Program-made: the position numbers and the translations under genes
Notes under the pieces: model-generated
Databases searched by the model: none
What the model was told of the DNA's origin: nothing
The model's input: only the letters and a program-made list of their open reading frames with translations
Shown: positions 52,644 to 62,908 of the stretch, piece by piece
How the letters are laid out: the number at the start of each line of letters is the position of its first letter
How positions within the stretch are numbered: position 1 is the first letter of the stretch
From: Parabacteroides sp. AD58
Lineage (GTDB): Bacteria; Bacteroidota; Bacteroidia; Bacteroidales; Tannerellaceae
Reading direction: 5' to 3'
NCBI RefSeq assembly: GCF_023744375.2
Contig: NZ_CP146284.1
Span: 3,601,001 to 3,665,000, forward strand
Length of the DNA: 64,000 bases

Positions 52644-53662
52644 ATAAAGAGAAAATCCAGGGAATACAGATGATCGGCACACAGCGGTCGGGGTCCAATT
52701 TGTTGCGTGTGATGTTAGACACGATTGATCAGATATCGGCTCCGCATCCGCCACATATACTTCAGCGCTTTATACCATTGTTGCCCAAGTATGGAGATCT
52801 GAACAAGCCGGATCATTTTCAGCGGCTGGCAGCTGATGTCTGTGAATTGGTGAATTGTAATCCGGTTCCGTGGGAAGGTGTGCAGCTGGATGTGGAACAA
52901 ATTCTGTCGCAGTGCCGTCAATCAACGATTTATGAGTTGTTTCGGGTGATTTACGAAACGGCTGCCCGCCAGCATGGCGCTTCGTATTGGCTGTGTAAAA
53001 GCATGAAGAATATGTTTTATGCCAAAGGTATTGAATCAACCGGTATCCGTCCGTACTATATTTATTTGTATCGTGACGGCCGAGATGTGGCCTTGTCGTT
53101 TCAGAAAGCGATCGTAGGGGAAAAACATATTTATTCTTTGGCCCAGGCCTGGAAGAAAGATCAGGAAGAAGCCTTGCGCTGGAAGGAAAAATGTGAACCT
53201 TCCCGTTTCTATATGCTGAATTATGAAACATTAATCGCCAATCCGGAACAGGAGATGCGCCGGTTGTGTGCTTTTCTGCAGGTCGAATATACCGATAAAA
53301 TCATGGATTATTATGAGAGTCGCGAATCCAGAAATACGGCGGTGGCCGGAAAAATGTGGTCGAACGTAACGAAACCGATTCTTAAAAATAATTCAAAGAA
53401 GTTTATGAAGGAACTTTCTCCGGAAGATATTTGTATCTTTGAATCTGTAGCAGGCGATATGTTGGTAAAATTGGGGTATGAACTGGTAACACCCGCCGAT
53501 AAATTAATCTCTCGTTTTTCGGATGAAGAAGTGGCCCGTTTTAATGAACTGAATGCCCAGTTGAAGCAGGCCTTTCGGCAGAAGATGGATCCGGCAGACT
53601 TGGAAAAACGGAGAAAACAAGCTGAGTTAGTGGAAAGAATTAATCAATATGAGCCTTGGTAA
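52640..53662 (+). CDS. PAPS-dependent sulfotransferase-family protein
   Basis: The 340-residue protein has a cytosolic sulfotransferase fold. The 5'-phosphosulfate loop is QMIGTQRSGSNLLRVML (residues 10-26), with the family's TxRSGS form, and the 3'-phosphate site is YLYRDGRDVALSF (about 137-149) containing the conserved Arg and Ser. A conserved HW-type segment is replaced by YWLCKSMKN. No signal peptide is present. It would transfer sulfate from PAPS to a hydroxyl or amine in the cytosol; the acceptor is unknown. The ATG overlaps the CHR transporter stop codon (ATGA), so these two products are made in step. Confidence 0.8.
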   Translation: MNKEKIQGIQMIGTQRSGSNLLRVMLDTIDQISAPHPPHILQRFIPLLPKYGDLNKPDHFQRLAADVCELVNCNPVPWEGVQLDVEQILSQCRQSTIYELFRVIYETAARQHGASYWLCKSMKNMFYAKGIESTGIRPYYIYLYRDGRDVALSFQKAIVGEKHIYSLAQAWKKDQEEALRWKEKCEPSRFYMLNYETLIANPEQEMRRLCAFLQVEYTDKIMDYYESRESRNTAVAGKMWSNVTKPILKNNSKKFMKELSPEDICIFESVAGDMLVKLGYELVTPADKLISRFSDEEVARFNELNAQLKQAFRQKMDPADLEKRRKQAELVERINQYEPW

Positions 53663-53686
53663 TCAAGGCCCTTTAAATGTAAGAAC

Positions 53687-56677
53687 ATGAAAAAGATTTG
53701 GATTTCTTTAGCCGGTTTTCTGGCTATTACTTCCCTGGCGGCACAGGAAAAGCCGCTTCCTTCCTTGTATGGAACGGGTTCCTGGAATGCGGATTCGTTG
53801 GGTAATCATCGTGTGGTGGTTTCGGTCGACCGTCCGGGAGACGCTGTGTTAGCTACCATGAACTGGCGTCGGCGTGATTTGAATCCCGAAGCGAAGAATT
53901 TGATTGTAGTCGATGCGAAGACAGGCAAACGGGTGATGAATGTGGCTCGGTTTACTGTAAACCGGGAAAAAGGTGAGGTTGCTTTCCAGCCTCAGACCGT
54001 ACCGGGTGAATATTATATCTATTATCTGAAGAATGTAATGAGCGGAAGCCGTTATTATCCGACGGTAAAATATCCGCCATTCGAGGAAACGGCTTCTGCT
54101 GAATGGCTCAAGGCCAATAAGCTGACGGGAAAGAAAGCTCCCAAACTGCCGGCTGCCACTGTTGAGCAGTATCAGGCCATCAATGACTTCAACTCGTTTT
54201 ATCCGATGGAGGTGATTGCTACCCAGGCAGAAAAGGAAGCCTTGCTGAAAGCTCGTCCGGCAGAGAAATATATCTTGTTTACGGAAGACCGGCGTTTTCC
54301 GATCCGTATGACAACGGATATTCCTTATAAATGGATTGAAGAAGATCGTCATGATACGTTTACCGGAACGGCCGACAAGGGTGAATATTATACGTTCCAG
54401 TTAGGAGTCTGGGCAGCGCGTGGGGCTGTCAATCACCTGAAGGTGGATTATTCGGCTTTGGTGAATAAGCAGACAGGTGCGTCTATTCCGGCCTCTGCTT
54501 TTACTTGTTTCAATACGGGTGGTATTGATGTGACAGGAACGGTCTTTGAGAAGGATTGTTCGGTACCGGAAGGAAAAGTACAGGCCCTGTGGATTGGCGC
54601 GATGGTGCCTGAACAGCTGGCTGCCGGTACATATGAAGGAACGGTGACGGTTTCGGCGGAAGGCGTGGAAACTAAGACGGTTAATCTGACTTTGAATGTA
54701 ACAGAGAATGTAATTGCCAATCATGGCGATAACGAACCGTGGCGTCATTCTCGTCTGCGCTGGCTGAATTCGCAGATAGGTTTTGACGATGAGGTGATTG
54801 CTCCGTATATTCCGTTGGAAATAAAAGATCAGACTATTTCATTGCTGGGTCGCTCAGTTACATTGGAAAAGACAGGTCTGCCTTCGCAGATTACTTCTTA
54901 CTTTAAAGAAACAGTAACCGAGATTGGAACGTCTGGTCGTGATATCTTGGCCAAACCGATGGCATTAACAGCTGATGGTGGCGCTTGGGAGAATTTGGAT
55001 TTTGCGGTGACAAAGCGGAAACCGGCTACTATCGGCTGGCATGCGACTAACCAGAACAGCCGTTTCCTGATGAACTTGGATGCGCAGATCGAATCTGACG
55101 GAAACATGGAATACAAGATCGTCCTGATTGCCCGTGAAGATGGTGAGATCAACGACATCGCCTTGCAGACAGAACTGGCTCCGGGAATTGCCCGTTATAT
55201 GATGGGATTGGGCGAGAAAGGCGGTTTCTGTCCGAAGAACTTCGATTGGAAATGGAGTGTGGAAAAGAACCAGGATGCGGTTTGGACAGGTGATGTGAAC
55301 GCCGGTATTCAGCTTCGTTTCTATGATGATAAGTATGAACGCCCGCTGAATACGAACTTCTACCATGAAAAGCCGTTGCACATGCCGGTTTCATGGTGCA
55401 ACGACGGTAATGGTGGTATCAAGCTGGCTACAACAGGTGATAATATGCTGGTAAATGCTTATTCAGGCAAGCGGGCCGTAAAGAAAGGTGATCGTTTGTA
55501 TTATTACTTCAATGTGCTGGTGACTCCGTTCCGTACGATCAATACTGACAAGCAGTGGCATGACCGCTATTATCATGGGTATGATTTTATTGATAAGACA
55601 CACGACTTTGGTGCGACTGTAGTCAATATCCACCATGCGACGGGCATCAATCCGTTTATCAACTATCCGTTCTTGCGTACGAAGGAAATGAAGGCCTACA
55701 TCGACGGAGCTCATGCTCTGGATATGAAGGTGAAGATCTACAATACGGTACGTGAGTTGTCGAACAGCTGTGTGGAAATGTTTGCTTTGCGCAGCTTGGG
55801 TAATGAAATCTTCTCGGAAGGTCCGGGCGGTGGCTTCTCCTGGTTGCAGGAACATCTCGATCAGAATTATATCGGTGCGTGGTTCGTTCCGGCTCTGAAA
55901 GATGCGGCGATCGTCAACAGTGGTGTTTCCCGCTGGCATAATTACTACATGGAAGGTTTGGACTGGCTGGTGAAGAATGTCGGTATTGATGGTTTGTATA
56001 TTGATGATTTGGCATTCGACCGGATGTCGATGAAACGTGTCCGCAAGATCTTGAACCGGACCAATCCGGGCGCACTGATCGACTTGCATTCAGCGAATCA
56101 GTTTAATGATAGAGATGGTTTTGCCAACAGTGCGAACTTGTATCTGGAGCATTTCCCGTATCTGGATCGTCTGTGGTTCGGTGAATATTTCGACTATGAT
56201 ATGCCACCGGAGTTCTGGATTGTTGAAGTTTCCGGTATTCCGTATGGTCTGATGGGCGAAATGCTTTGGGAAGGTGGAAACAAGTGGCGTGGTATGATCT
56301 ATGGTATGACGGGTCGTAATCCGGGCTATGGCGTAGATAACCGTCCGTTGTGGAAATTCTGGGATGAATTCGGTATGAAGGGCAGCGAGATGATCGGCTA
56401 CTGGGTTTCTGATAATCCGGTGAAGACTGGAAAAGACCGGACACTGGCTACTATCTATCGTAAGATGGGGCAGAAGACTTTGATCTCTCTGGCTACATGG
56501 GAAGATCAGGATGCCGAAGTCACCTTGCAGATTGACTGGGCTAAATTAGGTCTTGATCCGGCTAAGGCTACATTGCATGCGCCGGCTATCGAGAACTTCC
56601 AGCCTGAAAAGACGTGGAAACCGGGTGAAACCATTACCGTTCCGAAAGGAAAAGGCTGGTTGATCGTTGTGGAATAA
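53687..56677 (+). CDS. DUF6067-like secreted protein with glycoside-hydrolase-type fold
   Basis: The 996-residue protein has a signal peptide (MKKIWISLAGFLAITSLAAQ). The N-terminal half (to about 350) is beta-rich, then RWLNSQIGFDDEVIAPYIPL opens the region that resembles DUF6067 and GH123-like glycosidases. A barrel-like stretch follows, with the candidate catalytic segment NVGIDGLYIDDLAFDRMSMK (about residues 763-782), whose Asp pair ends a beta strand, and later FPYLDRLWFGEYFDYD. The C-terminal part is a small beta-sandwich. Enzymatic cleavage of N-acetylated or sulfated sugars is plausible by analogy to GH123 but not shown. It lies 24 bases after the sulfotransferase gene. Confidence 0.7.
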   Translation: MKKIWISLAGFLAITSLAAQEKPLPSLYGTGSWNADSLGNHRVVVSVDRPGDAVLATMNWRRRDLNPEAKNLIVVDAKTGKRVMNVARFTVNREKGEVAFQPQTVPGEYYIYYLKNVMSGSRYYPTVKYPPFEETASAEWLKANKLTGKKAPKLPAATVEQYQAINDFNSFYPMEVIATQAEKEALLKARPAEKYILFTEDRRFPIRMTTDIPYKWIEEDRHDTFTGTADKGEYYTFQLGVWAARGAVNHLKVDYSALVNKQTGASIPASAFTCFNTGGIDVTGTVFEKDCSVPEGKVQALWIGAMVPEQLAAGTYEGTVTVSAEGVETKTVNLTLNVTENVIANHGDNEPWRHSRLRWLNSQIGFDDEVIAPYIPLEIKDQTISLLGRSVTLEKTGLPSQITSYFKETVTEIGTSGRDILAKPMALTADGGAWENLDFAVTKRKPATIGWHATNQNSRFLMNLDAQIESDGNMEYKIVLIAREDGEINDIALQTELAPGIARYMMGLGEKGGFCPKNFDWKWSVEKNQDAVWTGDVNAGIQLRFYDDKYERPLNTNFYHEKPLHMPVSWCNDGNGGIKLATTGDNMLVNAYSGKRAVKKGDRLYYYFNVLVTPFRTINTDKQWHDRYYHGYDFIDKTHDFGATVVNIHHATGINPFINYPFLRTKEMKAYIDGAHALDMKVKIYNTVRELSNSCVEMFALRSLGNEIFSEGPGGGFSWLQEHLDQNYIGAWFVPALKDAAIVNSGVSRWHNYYMEGLDWLVKNVGIDGLYIDDLAFDRMSMKRVRKILNRTNPGALIDLHSANQFNDRDGFANSANLYLEHFPYLDRLWFGEYFDYDMPPEFWIVEVSGIPYGLMGEMLWEGGNKWRGMIYGMTGRNPGYGVDNRPLWKFWDEFGMKGSEMIGYWVSDNPVKTGKDRTLATIYRKMGQKTLISLATWEDQDAEVTLQIDWAKLGLDPAKATLHAPAIENFQPEKTWKPGETITVPKGKGWLIVVE

Positions 56678-56687
56678 TGCATAGTTT

Positions 56688-56735
56688 CAGAGAGACACCG
56701 GGATAAGAAGCTCCGGGCGTCTCTCTGTTTATTAT
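56688..56735 (+). terminator. Terminator-like hairpin between the DUF6067- and DUF5107-type genes
   Basis: CAGAGAGAC...CCGG and CCGGGCGTCTCTCTG form a stem of at least 9 bp plus an inner GC-rich stretch, followed by TTTATTATAT. It separates the last gene of the block from the rest, so that gene may have its own promoter in the following 93 bp. Confidence 0.65.
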
Positions 56736-56828
56736 ATCAGTGCCCTTTCGGTTGGAAATGCCGGAAGCAGGCAGGAAAGAGCAGATTGCTATAGTTAATG
56801 ATTAAGAATACCTAAGAAAGACAAGCTT

Positions 56829-59800
56829 ATGAAGAAAAGAGTGCTGGTTTTGGCGGTATGTGCCTTTTGGACATGGCCGTCTGTTTTTGCTCAGCAGGCA
56901 GTAGTTAAAGAGCAGCCTAAAACCATGAAAAGTTATCCGTTCTCCGATCCGAGTCCGGTGGCTTCTCCTTCCAATTTGTATTATCCTTATTTCCGTTTTG
57001 ATGGTTTTGCGGCTGAGGGAGTGAATAAAGAATGGAAAACAGTCGAACTGGAAAACGATTATATCCAAGTAACCTTGTTCCCGGAAGTTGGCGGAAAAGT
57101 ATGGGGCGCAATTGATAAGACAACCGGAAAGGCGTTTGTCTATAACAACGGCGTTGCCAAGTTCCGTGATATCGCTATGCGTGGGCCTTGGACATCAGGT
57201 GGTATCGAATTTAACTTCGGTATCATTGGTCACGCGCCGACATCCAGTACACCGATTGATTATCTGGTGAAGAAAAAGGATGACGGCAGTGTGAGCTGTT
57301 ATGTCTTTTCATACGAATGGATGACCCGTACAGTCTGGACGGTGGAAGTGAATCTGCCGAAAGACAAGGCTTATTTCACGACGCATACGACATGGTATAA
57401 CCAGTCTTCGATCGATCAGCCGTATTATCATTGGATGAATGCGGGTTATCCGGTGGGCAAGAATGCGGAGTTCTGCTATCCGGGCGATCATTATATCGGA
57501 CACGGTGGTGAATTGTTTACCTTCCCGATAGATGAGAAAGGCCGGAATATCGGTTGGTATGAGAAGAATAACTTCGAAAGCTCAAAGTCTTATCATGTAT
57601 TGGGATATTATAATGATTATTATGGTGTGTACTGGCATGGCGAAGACTATGGTTCGATTCATCATGCTGACTTCGACGAGAAATTGGGAATGAAGATCTT
57701 CTTGTGGAGTCTGGCGCGTGATGGTGGCATCTGGGAAGATCTGCTGACGGATACTGATGGGCAGTATATCGAATTGCAGTCCGGACGTGTATTCAACCAG
57801 CCTGCATCGAATAGTGCTTATACGCCGTATAAACATTATGCTTTTGCTCCGCAGATGACCGACGAATGGACGGAATACTGGTATCCGGTAAAAGGTATTC
57901 AGGGTGTTTCGAAGGCGAGCCGTATCGGTGCCTTGCATGTGACGCGTGAGGCGGGTGGCTTGAAGCTGGCCTTTTCTCCGTTGGAAGCGTTATCAACTGA
58001 TGTGAAGATCTATCAGGATGAAAAACTGGTAGAAACACTTCCGTTGCATACAAAGGTGCTGGAACCGGTTACGTTGTCTGCTGCCAAATCAATTCCGGAA
58101 GGACATCTGAAGGTTGTTATCGGAGATGATCTGCTGGTTTATTCAGAAAATGCCAAGGATTATGATTTGGAACGTCCGATGACATTGCCGAAAGATTTCG
58201 ACTGGAATTCGACTTATGGTCTTTATACGCAGGGCGAACAGTGGCTGAATCAGAAAGTCTGGGATAAGGCAGAGCAGTATTTGAAGCAGGCTTTGGCGAA
58301 AGATCCGTATTTTGCTCCGGCTTTGGTACGTCTTTCTTCTTTGTACTATCGTGAAGGCCGGTATGCTGAGGCCTTGCCATTATTGAATACAGCTTTGAGC
58401 CTGAATACTTATGATGGTGAAGCCAATTATCTATATGGATTGGTGAACCGGGTGATGGGCAAGACAGCCGAAGCCAAGGCGGCTTTCTCTATTGCTTCGT
58501 TTGCGGCCTCGGTTCGTACGGCGGCTTATGAACAGTTGGGCGAGATGTATGCTTGCGAGAAGAATTGGGCAAAGGCTGAGCATTATGCCCAGAAGAGTCT
58601 GGAATTTAATGTGATGAATTTGGATGCACGTCAGTTGCTGATGCTGGTATATCGTCAGACGGGCAAGACGGAACAGGCGAAGGAACAGATTCAATATGTA
58701 TTGGATCGTTTGCCTTTGTATCATGCGGCTCGCTTTGAAGAGGCTTGGTTGGCTGGTAAGTATACGGCTGATCAGTTAAAAGACTTTTCTTCGCTGATTC
58801 GGAATGAGCTTCCGTTTGAGACGTATCTCGAACTGGCGGGCTGGTATGAAAGAGTGGGTTGCCCGGATGAAGCATTGGCTTTGCTGGCATGTGCCGGAAA
58901 GTATCCGATGGCTTTGTATCAGTCGGCTTATCTGTTGAATGAGCAAGGCAAAGAGACAGAATCGAGGGCGGCTTTGGAAGAGGCGAATGCGCAGTCGCCC
59001 GACTTCGTTTTTCCTTTCCGTCCTGAAACGATGAAGTATCTGGATTGGGCACAGACCCAATCTCCGAACTGGAAGATTGATTATTATAAAGGTTTGATAT
59101 ATTGGGCCAATCAGCAAAAGGATAAGGCTCTCGAGGCTATGAATCGTTGTACGCCGGCAGACTATGCAGAGTTGTATCTGTCGCGTGCTCAGTTGAAATC
59201 GGGGCAGGCTCGGTTGGACGATCTGCTGAAAGCTGAACAGATAGAAGCTTCTTGGCGGGCTGGTTTTGCTCTATTGAACTATTATACGTTCGTGAGCGAT
59301 TGGCAGAAAGTGACGGAAGTCGGGAAGAAATACATCAAACTGTATCCGAAGAATTATTACATAGGCTTGAAATATGCCAACGGTCTGTGTGAAACCGGAC
59401 AGTATGCGGCCTGTGTTTCCTTGTTGAAGAAGATGGAAGTGCTGCCGAATGAAGGTTCGTATGCCGGTCGTGCCGTATATCGGGCTGCCAACTTATATCA
59501 GGCAATGGATTTGATTAGTAAGCGGAAATATGCGTCGGCATTGAAATCTATCGAGGCTTCCAAGGAATGGCCGGAAAACTTGGGTGTCGGAAAACCGTAC
59601 AACGACCAGATAGATAGCCGTCTGGAAGATTATTTGGAGGCAAAGGTTTATGCTGGACAAGGACAGAAGGAGAAAGCTCAAGCATGCTTTAATCGGGTAG
59701 CGGCAGTGAAGACTTCTCCGAAGTATTTCGAGTCAGCTCACCTGCTGACGGCTTTATCGCTGAGGGAAGTCGGAAAACAAACAGAAGCCGATGCGATGGT

Positions 59801-59984
59801 TGCTTCTTGGGCAAAAAATTTCCCGGATAGCAAACCGGCTCAATGGTGTGCCGCTATTTATAACGGTGATGCAGCAAAGGCTTCCGAATTATTGAAGAGT
59901 CGCTATAGCCAGCAAGACACTACTCCATGGGAAGCGACCTATCGAGATACGAATTTTGACCTGATCGTACGCTTATTTAAATAA
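56829..59984 (+). CDS. DUF5107-TPR exported protein
   Basis: The 1051-residue protein has a signal peptide (about 1-21, ends VFAQQ). Residues about 60-440 are DUF5107, a fold resembling galactose-mutarotase and family-GH97-type beta-sandwiches: ENDYIQVTLFPEVGGKVWGA and RGPWTSGGIEFNFGIIGH are the conserved start. From about 470 to 1030 there are at least ten tetratricopeptide repeats (KAEQYLKQALAKDPYFAPAL, EGRYAEALPLLNTALSLN and AEHYAQKSLEF...). The pairing of a sugar-type domain with TPR suggests recognition or processing of a saccharide, with the repeats binding a partner. The function of DUF5107 is unknown. It is the last gene of the block. Confidence 0.8.
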   Translation: MKKRVLVLAVCAFWTWPSVFAQQAVVKEQPKTMKSYPFSDPSPVASPSNLYYPYFRFDGFAAEGVNKEWKTVELENDYIQVTLFPEVGGKVWGAIDKTTGKAFVYNNGVAKFRDIAMRGPWTSGGIEFNFGIIGHAPTSSTPIDYLVKKKDDGSVSCYVFSYEWMTRTVWTVEVNLPKDKAYFTTHTTWYNQSSIDQPYYHWMNAGYPVGKNAEFCYPGDHYIGHGGELFTFPIDEKGRNIGWYEKNNFESSKSYHVLGYYNDYYGVYWHGEDYGSIHHADFDEKLGMKIFLWSLARDGGIWEDLLTDTDGQYIELQSGRVFNQPASNSAYTPYKHYAFAPQMTDEWTEYWYPVKGIQGVSKASRIGALHVTREAGGLKLAFSPLEALSTDVKIYQDEKLVETLPLHTKVLEPVTLSAAKSIPEGHLKVVIGDDLLVYSENAKDYDLERPMTLPKDFDWNSTYGLYTQGEQWLNQKVWDKAEQYLKQALAKDPYFAPALVRLSSLYYREGRYAEALPLLNTALSLNTYDGEANYLYGLVNRVMGKTAEAKAAFSIASFAASVRTAAYEQLGEMYACEKNWAKAEHYAQKSLEFNVMNLDARQLLMLVYRQTGKTEQAKEQIQYVLDRLPLYHAARFEEAWLAGKYTADQLKDFSSLIRNELPFETYLELAGWYERVGCPDEALALLACAGKYPMALYQSAYLLNEQGKETESRAALEEANAQSPDFVFPFRPETMKYLDWAQTQSPNWKIDYYKGLIYWANQQKDKALEAMNRCTPADYAELYLSRAQLKSGQARLDDLLKAEQIEASWRAGFALLNYYTFVSDWQKVTEVGKKYIKLYPKNYYIGLKYANGLCETGQYAACVSLLKKMEVLPNEGSYAGRAVYRAANLYQAMDLISKRKYASALKSIEASKEWPENLGVGKPYNDQIDSRLEDYLEAKVYAGQGQKEKAQACFNRVAAVKTSPKYFESAHLLTALSLREVGKQTEADAMVASWAKNFPDSKPAQWCAAIYNGDAAKASELLKSRYSQQDTTPWEATYRDTNFDLIVRLFK

Positions 59985-60021
59985 GACAGACTTCTGATCA
60001 GAAGTAATCTCTATTCAAACT

Positions 60022-60071
60022 AAACGGGAATCGAAATTAAATCCGCCGAGGATCGAAATCGATTCCCGTTT
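60022..60071 (+). terminator. Terminator of the DUF5107-TPR gene
   Basis: AAACGGGAATCG (60022-60033) and CGATTCCCGTTT (60060-60071) are a perfect 12-bp inverted repeat after the stop codon at 59984. Confidence 0.8.
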
Positions 60072-60082
60072 ATTTGATTTAA

Positions 60083-60200
60083 AAAGGTAGGCAGGAAAGA
60101 GAAAAAAGCCGGCGTCTTTTGTTGAAAAGCCGGCGTGAAATGATAAAAACACGCCGGCTTTTGGTCAATTGAAAATGGAGAATTGAAAATTGAGAATTAA
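60083..60200 (+). repeat. AGCCGGCGT-armed intergenic repeat, copy B
   Basis: The elements AAGGTAGGCAGGAAAGAG, AAAAAAGCCGGCGTC, GAAAAGCCGGCGTG, CACGCCGGCTTTTGGTCAATT and AATTGAGAATTAA are in the same order as in copy A at 44088-44200. Confidence 0.75.
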
Positions 60201-60281
60201 AGAGAGAAAAAATAAGAGGAAAGGAAGAAAAATAAGAGGTAAGAACAAAAAGCAAGAAGAAAACAGGACCGGCCTAACGGA

Positions 60282-60437
60282 GAAGGCGTAAAGCAAATTG
60301 CGAGCGGAGCGTAAAGAAATCCCGGCTGTCTGAGCGCGAAGCGCGAGTTATCCGGGATTTTAGCGGAGGGAAGCTAATTTGCAGCCTTCGGAGTGTAGCC
60401 TTGACCTTTTGGTTCTTTTGGGTCAAGCCAAAAGAAC
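60282..60437 (+). repeat. Nested stem-loop element ahead of the rRNA operon
   Basis: Outer pairs GAAGGC (60282) with GCCTTC (60384) and GCAAATT (60293) with AATTTGC (60376) enclose AAATCCCGG (60317) paired with CCGGGATTT (60352). A separate hairpin GTTCTTTTGG (60412) with CCAAAAGAAC (60428) follows. It could be a structured RNA or a mobile palindromic repeat; motifs of the second hairpin type are common in Bacteroidetes genomes as I remember, unverified. Confidence 0.55.
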
Positions 60438-60535
60438 GTGGAAAAGTAATTCCGATAGAAGGAAGAAAAAGTGTGTTTATAACATCCTGTCAATCAGGAA
60501 AGGCAAAAAATAATTGAAAAAAAGTGGCAAAAACA

Positions 60536-60567
60536 TTTGGAGGATATGTTATAAAGCAGTACTTTTG
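60536..60567 (+). promoter_or_regulatory. rRNA operon promoter P1
   Basis: TTTG at 60536-60539 and TACTTTTG at 60560-60567, 20 bp apart, match the Bacteroidota -33/-7 arrangement; transcription would start about 330 bases before 16S. Confidence 0.7.
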
Positions 60568-60720
60568 CACCCGCAATCGAGAGAGATGCGTGAGACGACA
60601 TGATGGAACGGGTTAAGGATCCGGAGAGGAAAGAGGATGAGGTTGGAAGAATCCAAGCAGATATCCGACATCCGCCCGGAGGTCTTCCGAAAAATAAATC
60701 GAAAAAAAACTTCGAAAAAA

Positions 60721-60753
60721 TTTGGAAGATAAAAATAAAAATCCTTACCTTTG
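60721..60753 (+). promoter_or_regulatory. rRNA operon promoter P2
   Basis: TTTGG at 60721 and TACCTTTG at 60746-60753, 21 bp apart, give a second strong match 186 bp after P1 and about 150 bases before the 16S gene. Confidence 0.7.
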
Positions 60754-60902
60754 CACCACGTTTCGCAAGAAACGATTGAGAAGAGTTCTTTGAGAAAATT
60801 ACATATACAACAGTAGTACAAGTATTTAGAATGAATACCGTCAATAATACTTGAACCTGAAAAGAATAACGGAATCTTGAGCAAAGACATAAAACAATTT
60901 CA

Positions 60903-62428
<1,526 letters not shown>

Positions 62429-62551
62429 CTGGAGCGAGAGATTCCGAGAAGGATCGAGTAGAGGTATGAATGAAGAATACCTTGTACTACAGGTTGGATA
62501 TGAAAAGATAATAGAGAGAAAAGATGAAGCTGGGAAACCGGCAAAGTTGAC

Positions 62552-62625
62552 AGTCCTATAGCTCAGTTGGTTAGAGCGCTACACTGATAATGTAGAGGTC
62601 GGCAGTTCAACTCTGCCTGGGACTA
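62552..62625 (+). tRNA. tRNA-Ile (GAT)
   Basis: The 74-base cloverleaf has the acceptor stem AGTCCTA/TGGGACT, a D-arm with GCTCAGTTGGTTAGAGC, the anticodon loop CTGATAA with GAT, and GGCAGTTCAACTCTGCC for the T-arm. It is in the 16S-23S spacer, as usual. CCA is not encoded. Confidence 0.97.
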
Positions 62626-62725
62626 CGATGTAAGTCTTTAAGTTCTTCAGTTCGTAAGTTTTCAAGTTTGTCGACAGACAGAAAAACTCACAAACTAAAA
62701 AACTAAGAAACTAAAAAACTCACAT

Positions 62726-62799
62726 GGGGGATTAGCTCAGCTGGCTAGAGCATCTGCTTTGCACGCAGAGGGTCAACGGTTCGAATCCGTTATTCTCCA
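62726..62799 (+). tRNA. tRNA-Ala (TGC)
   Basis: The 74-base cloverleaf has acceptor GGGGGAT/ATTCTCC with two G-U pairs, D-arm GCTCAGCTGGCTAGAGC, anticodon loop TTTGCAC with TGC, and a T-arm centred on GGTTCGAATCC. It lies between tRNA-Ile and 23S. Confidence 0.97.
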
Positions 62800-62908
62800 C
62801 AGTCCTGATGGAAACATCAGAAAAAGATCTTTGACATGTTGTACATTCAGTAAAGTAAAAAAGAAGAGCAAGCTTAGTAAATATCAATCCGGCGCGCAAA
62901 GTGCCAGA

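Larger units (their letters stand above)
59985..60902 (+). other. Region between the sulfate-linked block and 16S
   Basis: No gene is supported. In order it holds a 16-bp perfect palindrome ACTTCTGATCAGAAGT (59990-60005), a terminator, copy B of the AGCCGGCGT-armed repeat, AG-rich sequence (60200-60265), a nested stem-loop element (60282-60437) and two rRNA promoters. Confidence 0.7.
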
